From Spirosoma utsteinense (GTDB lineage: Bacteria > Bacteroidota > Bacteroidia > Cytophagales > Spirosomataceae): 35,813 bases of DNA. Numbering within the stretch: position 1 is the stretch's first letter; every line of letters begins with the position of its first letter. This document shows, piece by piece, positions 16,587-24,525 of the stretch. The stretch covers positions 1 through 35,813 of the forward strand of contig NZ_VFIA01000048.1 of NCBI RefSeq assembly GCF_014282275.1, in the 5' to 3' direction. The position numbers were made by a program, and so were the translations under genes. The notes beneath the pieces were generated by a model. That model saw nothing but the letters and a program-made list of their open reading frames with translations. It was not told the origin of the DNA and did not search any database.

Positions 16587-18166
16587 TGGCGACGATTCGA
16601 TTCAACACGCAGTTTCCCGGTTACGAAATACTGAGCGAACTAGGGCGTAGCAACGCCCGCATTCTTAAGGCACGTCACCTGGCTACGGGCGATCTGGTGG
16701 CCATCAAACACTTTGCCCTCAATACCGATGCCGAAACGCTTCGCCGGTTTCAGCGGGAGTCGGCCATAATGACCAGCATTGCCCATCCCAACATTGTCAA
16801 AGTGCGGGAAGTGCAGCTGGAGGCCGAATTGCCGTTTATCGTCATGGAACTGATCGAAGGCGGCAACCTGCATCACCTGATCCGGCAGCAACATCAGCTG
16901 GATGTGCCAACGACAATCCGGATAGGGCTGCAAATGGCCAGCGCGTTCAAGGCTATTCATCCACAGGGTATCGTTCACCGGGATATCAAGCCGGAGAATA
17001 TTCTGTATCGGCCCCTGCCAAGCGGTGAGCTGCATTTTCTGCTGACCGACTTCGGGGTGGCCCGTCTCCAGGAGCAATCGACCACGATGACGGGTCAGTC
17101 GCTGATGACCTATGAATATGCCTCGCCCGAACAGTTCAACGACCCCAAAGGCGTAGGCGTAGCCACGGATTACTATTCACTGGGCGTCGTGTTGTATGAA
17201 TGTCTGAATGGTCATGTACCCTTTGCGCTGGATGATCATTCGGGAATTGTCACGTTCATGAACAAAGTGCTCAGTGAAGCCCCGCCCGCTTTGCTGGTCA
17301 CGACCAGCGATCAACCCATGCACCCGTTCGTCGACCTGCTGAACGCGCTGTTGCAGAAAAAAGCGGCCGACCGGCTGAGCGATGCCGATGAGCTAACCTG
17401 GCGGCTCAAGCAGGCCGAGCTGAACTACCTGCAGGCCACCCGCATCAGTCAACCCCCGATTGCCCGACATACGACCGCTGCGACCATCGCGCCGACCCCG
17501 ACCCCGCCCGAACCCACTAAGCCCAGGACGCCCGCATCCAACGAGCCCCCAACCATCCTGGCACCGATCGAGGACCCGGCGAAACGGAAAAAAAAGGCCG
17601 GTATCGGATTGAAACTGATCGTCCTCGTCCTCATCGTCTCGCTGGCGGGCGTTGGCTATTACTTGACCTTCCTTAAACCCGGCGGGTCGGTAGTGAATAA
17701 CCCGTTTACGGGAAACCCAATCGAAGCCAATGACTCTTCGGCCACTGGCGATACCGAAAGCGCACAGCCCGAAGACACACAGCTTCAGCAGGAGGCCGAA
17801 GAACGGTTACGGCGGGAGCAGCTGAAGAAAGACGCGCTGCTGGCGGCAAAAGAACTGAGTGTCGAGCCGTTCGGGTACCGGGTGGGCCTGTTTGGCGGTA
17901 TCAAAAATATTCAGGTGAAGCTGGATAACCCCAGTCCCTTCACCTTCGCGCTGGTGGCTGTCCGGGTCGATTACCACAAAGAGAAGGGGCCGCTGTATAA
18001 ATCGGAGAAGGTTTGGTTCGGCAATGTTGGCCCCAATGCATCGTTAACCCGGAAAGCCCCCGATAGTGATCGGGGCACACGAATCACCGCAAAAGTTGTG
18101 GGGTATGAATTCAGCAAGGAGCTGGATTCGCTGCTGACATCGACCCCGACCGACTCGTTAAATTAA
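16586..18166 (+). CDS. Membrane Ser/Thr protein kinase, first of a tandem pair
   Basis: A 526-residue Hanks-type kinase. The catalytic domain spans about 12-275: K41 (VAIKHF), E58, HRDIKPEN at 131-138, DFG at 155-157, and SPEQ at 180-183 in the activation segment, with Thr 166, 167, 169 and 175 as possible autophosphorylation sites. The glycine loop reads GRSNAR, lacking the second and third glycine. A Pro/Thr linker leads to one membrane helix (about 341-363). An external region has a charged helix (about 400-422) and a small beta domain (about 424-512, KNIQVKLDNPSPFTFALVAV), not PASTA repeats. It starts one base inside the phosphatase stop codon, so the two are translationally coupled. Probable targets are the FHA proteins and the RodA-PBP fusion (inference). 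Confidence 0.92.
   Translation: MATIRFNTQFPGYEILSELGRSNARILKARHLATGDLVAIKHFALNTDAETLRRFQRESAIMTSIAHPNIVKVREVQLEAELPFIVMELIEGGNLHHLIRQQHQLDVPTTIRIGLQMASAFKAIHPQGIVHRDIKPENILYRPLPSGELHFLLTDFGVARLQEQSTTMTGQSLMTYEYASPEQFNDPKGVGVATDYYSLGVVLYECLNGHVPFALDDHSGIVTFMNKVLSEAPPALLVTTSDQPMHPFVDLLNALLQKKAADRLSDADELTWRLKQAELNYLQATRISQPPIARHTTAATIAPTPTPPEPTKPRTPASNEPPTILAPIEDPAKRKKKAGIGLKLIVLVLIVSLAGVGYYLTFLKPGGSVVNNPFTGNPIEANDSSATGDTESAQPEDTQLQQEAEERLRREQLKKDALLAAKELSVEPFGYRVGLFGGIKNIQVKLDNPSPFTFALVAVRVDYHKEKGPLYKSEKVWFGNVGPNASLTRKAPDSDRGTRITAKVVGYEFSKELDSLLTSTPTDSLN
16985..17064 (+). repeat. Kinase repeat, copy A
   Basis: An 80-base segment encoding the catalytic loop through the DFG motif. It matches 18573-18652 in the next gene at 79 of 80 bases, with one silent T/C difference. 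This is far closer than the rest of the two genes and suggests recent duplication or gene conversion. Confidence 0.85.
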
Positions 18167-18173
18167 CTGGCCA

Positions 18174-19463
18174 ATGCCAACTGTAAGTATCAATACGCAT
18201 TTTCCAGGCTACGAAATCATAGGCGAAATTGGCCGCTCCAATGCCCGTGTGCTGAAGGCACGGCACCTGGACACGGGCGATCTGGTAGCCATCAAACACT
18301 TTGCCCTCAATACCGACGCCGAGACACTCCGGCGCTTCAGGCTCGAATCACAACTAATGACCGATATCCGCCACCCGAATGTGGTGCGGGTTCGGGAGGT
18401 GCAGCTGGATATGGCCATGCCGTTCATCGTCATGGAATGGATCGAGGGGGGGAGCCTACGGGTGCTTCTTGCCGAGGGCGGCCACCTGGACGTGCCGACA
18501 ACGATTCGGCTGGGGCTGCAAATGGCCGAAGCGTTCAAAGCCATTCATCCACGCGGGATCATCCACCGCGACATCAAGCCGGAGAATATTCTGTATCGGC
18601 CCCTGCCAAGCGGTGAGCTGCACTTTCTGCTGACCGACTTCGGGGTGGCCCGCCTGCGCGAACAGCAGACCCAGACCATGACGGGGCAGTCGCTGATGAC
18701 CTACGAATATGCCTCGCCCGAACAGTTCGACAATCCAAGGGGAGTCGATGTTGCCACCGACTATTATGCGCTGGGCGTAGTTCTGTACGAGTGTCTGGCG
18801 GGTAGGGTGCCGTTTTCCATGGCCGACAGCGCGGGTATCGCTACGTTCATGAACCAGGTTCTGCGAACCCCGCCCCCTCCTGTAGCTATGCCGCAGCCGG
18901 GTCAGTATGTGCCGCCAAGTCTGAACACACTCCTGAGCTGGATGCTGGCCAAAGACCCCGCCGAACGCCTGAGTGAGGTAAATGAGCTGGCGCTGTTACT
19001 AGGGCAGGCTAATGTGGAGCAGTTGCAGGCGGGGCGGTCGGAAAATCGTCGCCCACCCGTTTCGTCCCGAACGATGGCCGCCCCGGCTGGCGTACCCCAA
19101 CCTGCCCCTGACCCCTACGAGTATGAGTCCGAAGCCCAGACAAACTGGTGGGGGATTATGGCGGGCGTGCTGATCATTGGTGGCCTGGTCGGGCTGATTT
19201 TTTTCTACACGCAGCGGCAGAAAACGCCCGTCTCCAAAATTATGCAGGATACAACGGTGGTGGTAGCTGACTCGTCCGATATGAATGTGATGGATGTCGA
19301 TTCGGCAACGACCCAGTCTGACGACCAACCCGAAGAAACAGCTACCGACTCTACGGCTACGGACGCCGGTACGACCGTCCCCACCGTGCCCGCTACGGGC
19401 AGCGATGCGGTTGCCATTCCCGATTCGGCGGCAACACCCGTCGATTCTACCCAAACCGAATAG
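18174..19463 (+). CDS. Membrane Ser/Thr protein kinase, second of a tandem pair
   Basis: A 429-residue paralogue of the preceding kinase, starting seven bases after it. The catalytic domain spans about 12-277: K41, E58, HRDIKPEN at 131-138, DFG at 155-157, and SPEQ at 181-184. The activation loop (TQTMTGQSLMTYEY) is almost the same, and so is the altered glycine loop GRSNAR. One membrane helix lies at about 325-346. The external tail (350-429) is unlike that of its neighbour: it is Asp/Thr/Ser/Ala-rich, low complexity and probably unfolded. The pair is thus like PknA/PknB, with similar kinase domains and different external parts. It is active by motif, substrates unknown. The whole kinase domain is strongly conserved between the two copies. 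Confidence 0.92.
   Translation: MPTVSINTHFPGYEIIGEIGRSNARVLKARHLDTGDLVAIKHFALNTDAETLRRFRLESQLMTDIRHPNVVRVREVQLDMAMPFIVMEWIEGGSLRVLLAEGGHLDVPTTIRLGLQMAEAFKAIHPRGIIHRDIKPENILYRPLPSGELHFLLTDFGVARLREQQTQTMTGQSLMTYEYASPEQFDNPRGVDVATDYYALGVVLYECLAGRVPFSMADSAGIATFMNQVLRTPPPPVAMPQPGQYVPPSLNTLLSWMLAKDPAERLSEVNELALLLGQANVEQLQAGRSENRRPPVSSRTMAAPAGVPQPAPDPYEYESEAQTNWWGIMAGVLIIGGLVGLIFFYTQRQKTPVSKIMQDTTVVVADSSDMNVMDVDSATTQSDDQPEETATDSTATDAGTTVPTVPATGSDAVAIPDSAATPVDSTQTE
18573..18652 (+). repeat. Kinase repeat, copy B
   Basis: The second copy of the 80-base segment at 16985-17064, 79 of 80 bases the same, in the same frame and functional position (catalytic loop to DFG). Confidence 0.85.
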
Positions 19464-19490
19464 GGCCACAACCCGCCTGACCCCTACTGA

Positions 19491-22400
19491 ATGAAATCAA
19501 ATCCTGTTCCGTCCGGACGCCTATACCTGCTTGGTGCATCGATTGTATTGCTGGTGCTGTTTGCGCGGCTGTTCATTAACCTCCTTCCCGGTCTGGGTAC
19601 GGCCAACGAGGCCCTGTTTGCCAGACAGGCGCTTACGCTCCGGGATGGCCTGAAATCGGCATCAATTCTGTCCCTCTTAACGACCGGTAACTACTATGCC
19701 GACCAAAAGGATGGTCGTCTCGTTGCCGATTCGCTGGCCGCCAAGCTAAGCCAACAGGGCTCACTCGACAACCTGGGAGCCATCAATAAACGGCAGTTTT
19801 CCATACTCGCACCAGTATCCTGGCGTAGCCGCATTGGTGGGCCCGACTTTCAGAGCCGACTGGCGCTGTCCCGCCAACAAATGGGCTTCGACTCGGTGCT
19901 GTATGTCAGGGAGTTGAACAATCCCAAACCGTACGGAGCCACCATGCAGGCAGGGGTCGGCAGCGCTTCGATTGCGGGTCAGGTCCTGCGCGAGGAGCAG
20001 CCGGTAGCCGGGGTGCTGGTTCAGCTGAAACAACACCCGGCAACGGCCCAGCCCGATACGTTGCCTAACCGTTTCGTATATGCCCGAACGGATACTGACG
20101 GTCGGTTTCGGTTCTCTGGCCTTGCCGATGGGTCGGGCTACAGTGTTGTTCCGCTAAAACCCGGTTTCGAATTTGGCAGTCGCCGGGGAGCGAGCCGGTT
20201 GACCAGCGATCAGGAATACACTTTTTCAGCGCGTCCGCACCACATCCGACTGATCGGCTCGGTCGTATATGGACAGCTCAAAGCCGATCATGCCCTTGGG
20301 GTACGAACACCCAACGCCTACATGGGGCAGTTCTGGGCCATTGTCTTTCTATTTTTTGGCCTGTTCTGGCTCATACAGGGCTTCTGGGCCACGCGACGCT
20401 TTCATCCCGACCCCCTGCTACTGCCAATCCTGATGCTGCTGACGGGTATTTCGGTACTTACCCTGCTGGCCATTCAGGACCCATTGCAGGACACCTTATA
20501 CGCCTGGCAAACGGTACAGGGCGTTGGGGCCGGTCTTGTGGGTATGGCGATCGTATCTCAGCTAAACATTGGCCGGTTCTACGCCGACTGGCGGTTCGAC
20601 TGGCTGTTTGCGTTCCGTAACCGGAATACAGTTCGGCTGTCGGGCTGGACGTGGCTGGTGCTGGCCGTGGGTTTGGCGGCCCTGACGCTGTTTGTCGGAA
20701 GCGGGCCGGAAGGTAGTGGTGTCAGGGTGAACCTGTCGGTGCTGGGGTTGACCATCCAGCCCAGCGAGATTACCAAGTTTCTGTTGCTGCTGTTCTTCGC
20801 GGGATTCTTTGCGGCCAATGAGCAGCAGATTCGCCAGTTACCCGACTTGCGGTGGCGGTTTGCGGTGAGTGCCGGTGCGCTGGCCGGGGCGGGCCTGCTG
20901 ATGTTGCTTTACCTGCTGCTGGGGGATATGGGTCCGGCACTGGTCGTCTGTTTCACTTTTCTGTTGTTCTACAGCATCGCCCGCGGCAACCTACCGCTGA
21001 CGCTGGCAACGGGCGTGGCCTACGGGTTCGCCCTTTGGCTACTGCCCGGCTGGCTGGCTACCCTTATCTGCTTGGGTGGGGTCGTTGGCTACCTGTTCTG
21101 GCGGGGTGAGGCCCGCTCGACAACCGGGCTGGGCTGGGCCGCCTTACTCACCGAAGCGCCAATACTGCTGTTACTGGTGATGGCTATGTTTGCGTTCGGC
21201 GATTTGTTGCCGTTTGTGGGTGACCGGCTGGCCGATCGAAAGGCGATGTGGCTGAGTCCCTGGAACAACGATGTGTATGGGGGCGATCACCTGGCCCATG
21301 CCATGTGGACTCTCGCTTCGGGGGGGTGGTCGGGTCAGGGGTTGGGGAAAGGATTCGCCAACGCCATGCCCGCAGCCCATACCGACATGATCCTGCCCAG
21401 TGTGGGTGAAGAGCTGGGGGGGCTGGGGGTCATTGCTGTGTTCCTGTTGTTTGGGGTACTGCTCCACCGCATTTTCCTGCATGCCCGCCAGGCGGGTCAA
21501 CCGTTTGCGTTCTTTCTGGTGGCCGGTATCGCTATATCGACGGGGGTGCAGTTTCTGATCATTGCCGGGGGTTCCATCGGGCTTTTGCCGCTAACGGGTA
21601 TCAGCGTGCCCTTTCTGAGCTATGGAAAAATTTCTCTCATCATCAACCTGATGGCCATGGGGGTGGTGTTCAGCGTGGCCAGTCGGCCGGGGCAAACCAC
21701 GCAGCGCGAATACCTCTCAACCCACTACGATGTGGTTTTAATGGCCGGTATTGCTGGTTTTTTGCTGGGCGTTGTCATCCTGATCGGGCGGTTGTTGCCC
21801 ATTATCGGCTGGCGCGGAAACGAGTACATCGTGCGGCCTGCCCGCGTCATAACCCGAAACGGCGACCCAGTCTACAGCTACAATCCCCGAATCGAACGGC
21901 TTACCCGGGCCCTGGCATCGGGCACGATCTACGACCGAAACGGCCTCGTGCTGGCAACAAGCACGCCCGAACAAGTTACCCAGCAGGCATCGAAACTACG
22001 CAAAAGCGGGCTGCGGGCCGATCAGCTTCAGGCCCTTAGCCAAAAAAGGCTGCAACGTTATTACCCATTCGGTGATCAACTGTTCTTTTGGGTCGGCGAC
22101 CTGAATACCCAGTTATTCTGGGGCCAGAGCAACGGCTATTATGCCGAGGCTACCCACTTTAGTGAGTTGCGTGGTTTCAACAGCCGTCCCCGAAAAACCG
22201 AACTCGTCACCACCGACTACCGGGCCGACCGCTTCAGCCCATCGGTGGAGCAGACCCGGACACTGTCGGTATACGACTATCGGGAACTGGCACCTGCGCT
22301 GCGGGCGGGTATCGACAGCCGCGAAGTTGACCGGCGAAAGGCCCGCAACCGCGACCTGCATCTGAGCGTCAACGCCGAGCTTCAGGTCGCCTTGCAAAAC

Positions 22401-23468
22401 GCCCTGGCCCAGTCCGAATACCGGGACAAACGCCTGTCGGTGGTGGTGCTGGATGCCGCTTCGGGCGATGTATTGTCATCAGCCATGCACCCACTACCCA
22501 ACCTGAAAACGCCCGAAACCATGCTGCTGGCCGATCGGGACCGGCTGGCGTTGCCTTACCTGGTAACCGAACGCGATCTGGGCATGACCTTTCCGACAGC
22601 TCCCGGCTCTACGGCCAAAATCCTGACCGCTATGGCTGCCTTTACCAAGCTGGGCTCATCGGCGTCAGCTGTCAGCTACCCCATCAGCTGTCAGGAAATC
22701 ATCCGGCGGGGGGCGCGTGAGTCGGAGCCCTGCAATCAATCCGTCGACATGCGGAAGGCCATCGTTCGGTCGAGCAACGTGTATTTTATTCGGACAGCCA
22801 ACGACAACAAGCTGGACAACGAAATGGCTTCCCTGTACCTGGCAACGGGTATGAACGTGGATATGGTTGGCGGCTATTCGTTCTCCGATACCCATACCGA
22901 TCCCGAACGGAAAAAAATCATGCAGCACTGGCGCGACTCGTCGTTTGTCGTGCGCCGAAATTTGTACCAGAGTAATAGGTACCCCCGGCGGTATCGCGGT
23001 GAATTTTCGGGCCTGGCCTGGGGGCAGGGGCAGCTAACGGCAACGCCCGTATCGCTGGCCCGGATGGCGGGCGCTATTGCCAACAAAGGCTTGATGCAGC
23101 CCTCCCGCTATGTGCTGGATCAGGCCGGTAAAGCGCAGCCTGTTCCGGCGGGACGGTCGATTGGCCGACCCGCCTACGCCGATCAGTTGCAGGCGTTTAT
23201 GATCGAACAGTCGAATCCGGGTGCTGGTCGCAGTAAGATCAGCGCGGTCCGGGTGGCTGGTAAAACCGGTACGCCCGAGCGGATCGTGCAGGGAATACAG
23301 CGCAATGATGGCTGGTACGTATTTTTTGCGCCTACTCCCGACGGTCGGTCGAAAACGGTGGTCAGCGTCCGAATTGAGCTGGGCGAATCATCCGCTGACG
23401 CGGTCAATCTGGCCAATACCATTGTTGCGCCAATCTTGCAGGAGCGCGGTTATTTAGGTAGCTTTTAA
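19491..23468 (+). CDS. RodA/FtsW (SEDS) glycosyltransferase fused to a class B penicillin-binding transpeptidase
   Basis: A 1325-residue peptidoglycan synthase. Residues 11-33 form a membrane helix. About 155-245 form an external beta-sandwich like carboxypeptidase-regulatory domains (IAGQVLREEQPVAGVLVQL). About 275-735 form a multi-helix SEDS domain with QPSE (423-426), GDMGPALV (478-485), the GEELGGLG segment (639-646) and SVPFLSYGKIS (705-715). A membrane helix follows at about 747-770. About 780-1325 form a class B PBP with GTIYDRNGLVLA (811-822), catalytic S1040-T-A-K1043, S1094-S-N1096 and K1258-T-G-T. All catalytic motifs are intact in both halves. Normally RodA/FtsW and their PBP partner are separate proteins; here they are one chain. 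It lies between the kinases and a second FHA protein, which suggests phosphorylation-linked control. Confidence 0.92.
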   Translation: MKSNPVPSGRLYLLGASIVLLVLFARLFINLLPGLGTANEALFARQALTLRDGLKSASILSLLTTGNYYADQKDGRLVADSLAAKLSQQGSLDNLGAINKRQFSILAPVSWRSRIGGPDFQSRLALSRQQMGFDSVLYVRELNNPKPYGATMQAGVGSASIAGQVLREEQPVAGVLVQLKQHPATAQPDTLPNRFVYARTDTDGRFRFSGLADGSGYSVVPLKPGFEFGSRRGASRLTSDQEYTFSARPHHIRLIGSVVYGQLKADHALGVRTPNAYMGQFWAIVFLFFGLFWLIQGFWATRRFHPDPLLLPILMLLTGISVLTLLAIQDPLQDTLYAWQTVQGVGAGLVGMAIVSQLNIGRFYADWRFDWLFAFRNRNTVRLSGWTWLVLAVGLAALTLFVGSGPEGSGVRVNLSVLGLTIQPSEITKFLLLLFFAGFFAANEQQIRQLPDLRWRFAVSAGALAGAGLLMLLYLLLGDMGPALVVCFTFLLFYSIARGNLPLTLATGVAYGFALWLLPGWLATLICLGGVVGYLFWRGEARSTTGLGWAALLTEAPILLLLVMAMFAFGDLLPFVGDRLADRKAMWLSPWNNDVYGGDHLAHAMWTLASGGWSGQGLGKGFANAMPAAHTDMILPSVGEELGGLGVIAVFLLFGVLLHRIFLHARQAGQPFAFFLVAGIAISTGVQFLIIAGGSIGLLPLTGISVPFLSYGKISLIINLMAMGVVFSVASRPGQTTQREYLSTHYDVVLMAGIAGFLLGVVILIGRLLPIIGWRGNEYIVRPARVITRNGDPVYSYNPRIERLTRALASGTIYDRNGLVLATSTPEQVTQQASKLRKSGLRADQLQALSQKRLQRYYPFGDQLFFWVGDLNTQLFWGQSNGYYAEATHFSELRGFNSRPRKTELVTTDYRADRFSPSVEQTRTLSVYDYRELAPALRAGIDSREVDRRKARNRDLHLSVNAELQVALQNALAQSEYRDKRLSVVVLDAASGDVLSSAMHPLPNLKTPETMLLADRDRLALPYLVTERDLGMTFPTAPGSTAKILTAMAAFTKLGSSASAVSYPISCQEIIRRGARESEPCNQSVDMRKAIVRSSNVYFIRTANDNKLDNEMASLYLATGMNVDMVGGYSFSDTHTDPERKKIMQHWRDSSFVVRRNLYQSNRYPRRYRGEFSGLAWGQGQLTATPVSLARMAGAIANKGLMQPSRYVLDQAGKAQPVPAGRSIGRPAYADQLQAFMIEQSNPGAGRSKISAVRVAGKTGTPERIVQGIQRNDGWYVFFAPTPDGRSKTVVSVRIELGESSADAVNLANTIVAPILQERGYLGSF

Positions 23469-23490
23469 GTCAAGAATCACAACCCGTGCT

Positions 23491-24399
23491 ATGAACCTAC
23501 TGGAAAACGTTAAGAAACTGTTCGGATTTACGCCCGCTCAACCCGCCCACGCCACTGAGCCCGAGCCAGCGGCACCCGTGCCGACTGTAGAGCCAACGCC
23601 AGCGGTCCCGAAGGTGGCCCCGTCAGGACCTCCCCCCGCGTCGAAACGAAGGGAGCAGCTGCTGCGGTTTATAGTCGGCAAACTGAGAGCCTACCAAAAT
23701 GAACCAGACAACGCGCCCATTGGTATCCGGCTGTGTATCGTTTGTGCCGATCCGGAAGAAGAGGAACTGCATCGGGTGGCGCTCTGGGCTACTCAGCCGG
23801 GTAAGTTCCAGCAGGAGCTGAACCGGCTGCTGTCCGATAATTACATCACCCTGCTGCCGAACTGGCGATTCGACTACGCTTTTTTTGCTGACGCTCTGCC
23901 GCCCGACTGCACCTACCGGGAGGAGACTATCGGTCTGGTCGTGCTGGATAAGTCGAGGCCCGATGGTCCTCCGCTACTGGCCAGGGTTGTCGCGCTGGTG
24001 GGCCAGACGGAGCAGCCGGCGTATGTGCTCGATCCGGCTCAGAAAACTACATTCTGCATTGGTCGGGGGCATATGACCCAGACCACATCGGGCCGCGTCC
24101 GGACGAATGATATTGTATTTCTCAACGATGATGATGCCGGGTTTGATGCCTTGACCGGCAAAGGCAATGGGGCCGTAAGCCGGGCGCACGCAAGCATACG
24201 GTATGACGTGGCACAGAAGCGATACGCCCTGCTCGTCGATCCGGGGGGCTTGCCGGGGAGTGGCAACAAAACGAAACTGATGCACCCCGACGATACGATC
24301 GAACGCGCCGATATCGGCGGAATGAACTACCCCCTTCAGGATGGCGACCAGATCGAGTTAGGCGGTGAGGTTACGTTGCTGTTCGAACTGATAAACTGA
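23491..24399 (+). CDS. FHA domain protein (FhaB-like partner), 302 aa
   Basis: A cytoplasmic protein. An N-terminal amphipathic start (LLENVKKLFGF) is followed by a Pro/Ala/Glu-rich linker (about 16-50). A small alpha/beta domain lies at about 52-165, laid out like the N-terminal domain of the other FHA protein in this operon. An intact FHA domain spans about 176-300: I190-G-R192, then S230-R-A-H233-A, then a turn with G-S-G-N259-K and final beta strands (DQIELGGEVTLLFEL). These are the phosphothreonine-contacting positions, so it should bind phosphorylated kinases or substrates. It is the last gene of the operon, starting 22 bases after the RodA-PBP stop. In mycobacteria the FHA proteins of this locus bridge kinases and wall synthesis. 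A similar role here is inference. Confidence 0.88.
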   Translation: MNLLENVKKLFGFTPAQPAHATEPEPAAPVPTVEPTPAVPKVAPSGPPPASKRREQLLRFIVGKLRAYQNEPDNAPIGIRLCIVCADPEEEELHRVALWATQPGKFQQELNRLLSDNYITLLPNWRFDYAFFADALPPDCTYREETIGLVVLDKSRPDGPPLLARVVALVGQTEQPAYVLDPAQKTTFCIGRGHMTQTTSGRVRTNDIVFLNDDDAGFDALTGKGNGAVSRAHASIRYDVAQKRYALLVDPGGLPGSGNKTKLMHPDDTIERADIGGMNYPLQDGDQIELGGEVTLLFELIN

Positions 24400-24457
24400 A
24401 CCGAAATAGAGGAATAGCATTGGATACCTTTGTACTCAGGCAATGGGCGATCATGAA

Positions 24458-24508
24458 AAAGCGGGCAGGCAGTTGAATGAGAAATCAAATCAACGGCCTG
24501 ACCGCTTT
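24458..24508 (-). terminator. Convergent hairpin with T-run for the minus strand
   Basis: The arms at 24458-24476 and 24490-24508 pair over 19 positions with two mismatches (AAAGCGG / CCGCTTT, CAGGC / GCCTG, GTTGA / TCAAC), leaving a 13-base loop. Read on the minus strand the stem is followed by TTTTT, as in an intrinsic terminator for the SDR gene ending at 24526. It may also stop transcription of the rightward FHA operon, though there is no T-run on that side. Confidence 0.65.
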
Positions 24509-24525
24509 CAGTAACGGTTGTTCGT

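Noticed and set aside
16586..19463. PASTA repeats on the kinases' external regions, as in PknB
   Set aside because: The first kinase has a charged helix and one beta domain, the second a low-complexity acidic tail. Neither shows the repeated PASTA pattern.
13977..24399. Type VI secretion-associated PpkA/PppA/Fha module as the explanation for the kinase/phosphatase/FHA genes
   Set aside because: No Tss baseplate, sheath, Hcp, VgrG or ClpV gene is present, and the SEDS-PBP fusion fits a wall-synthesis role better.
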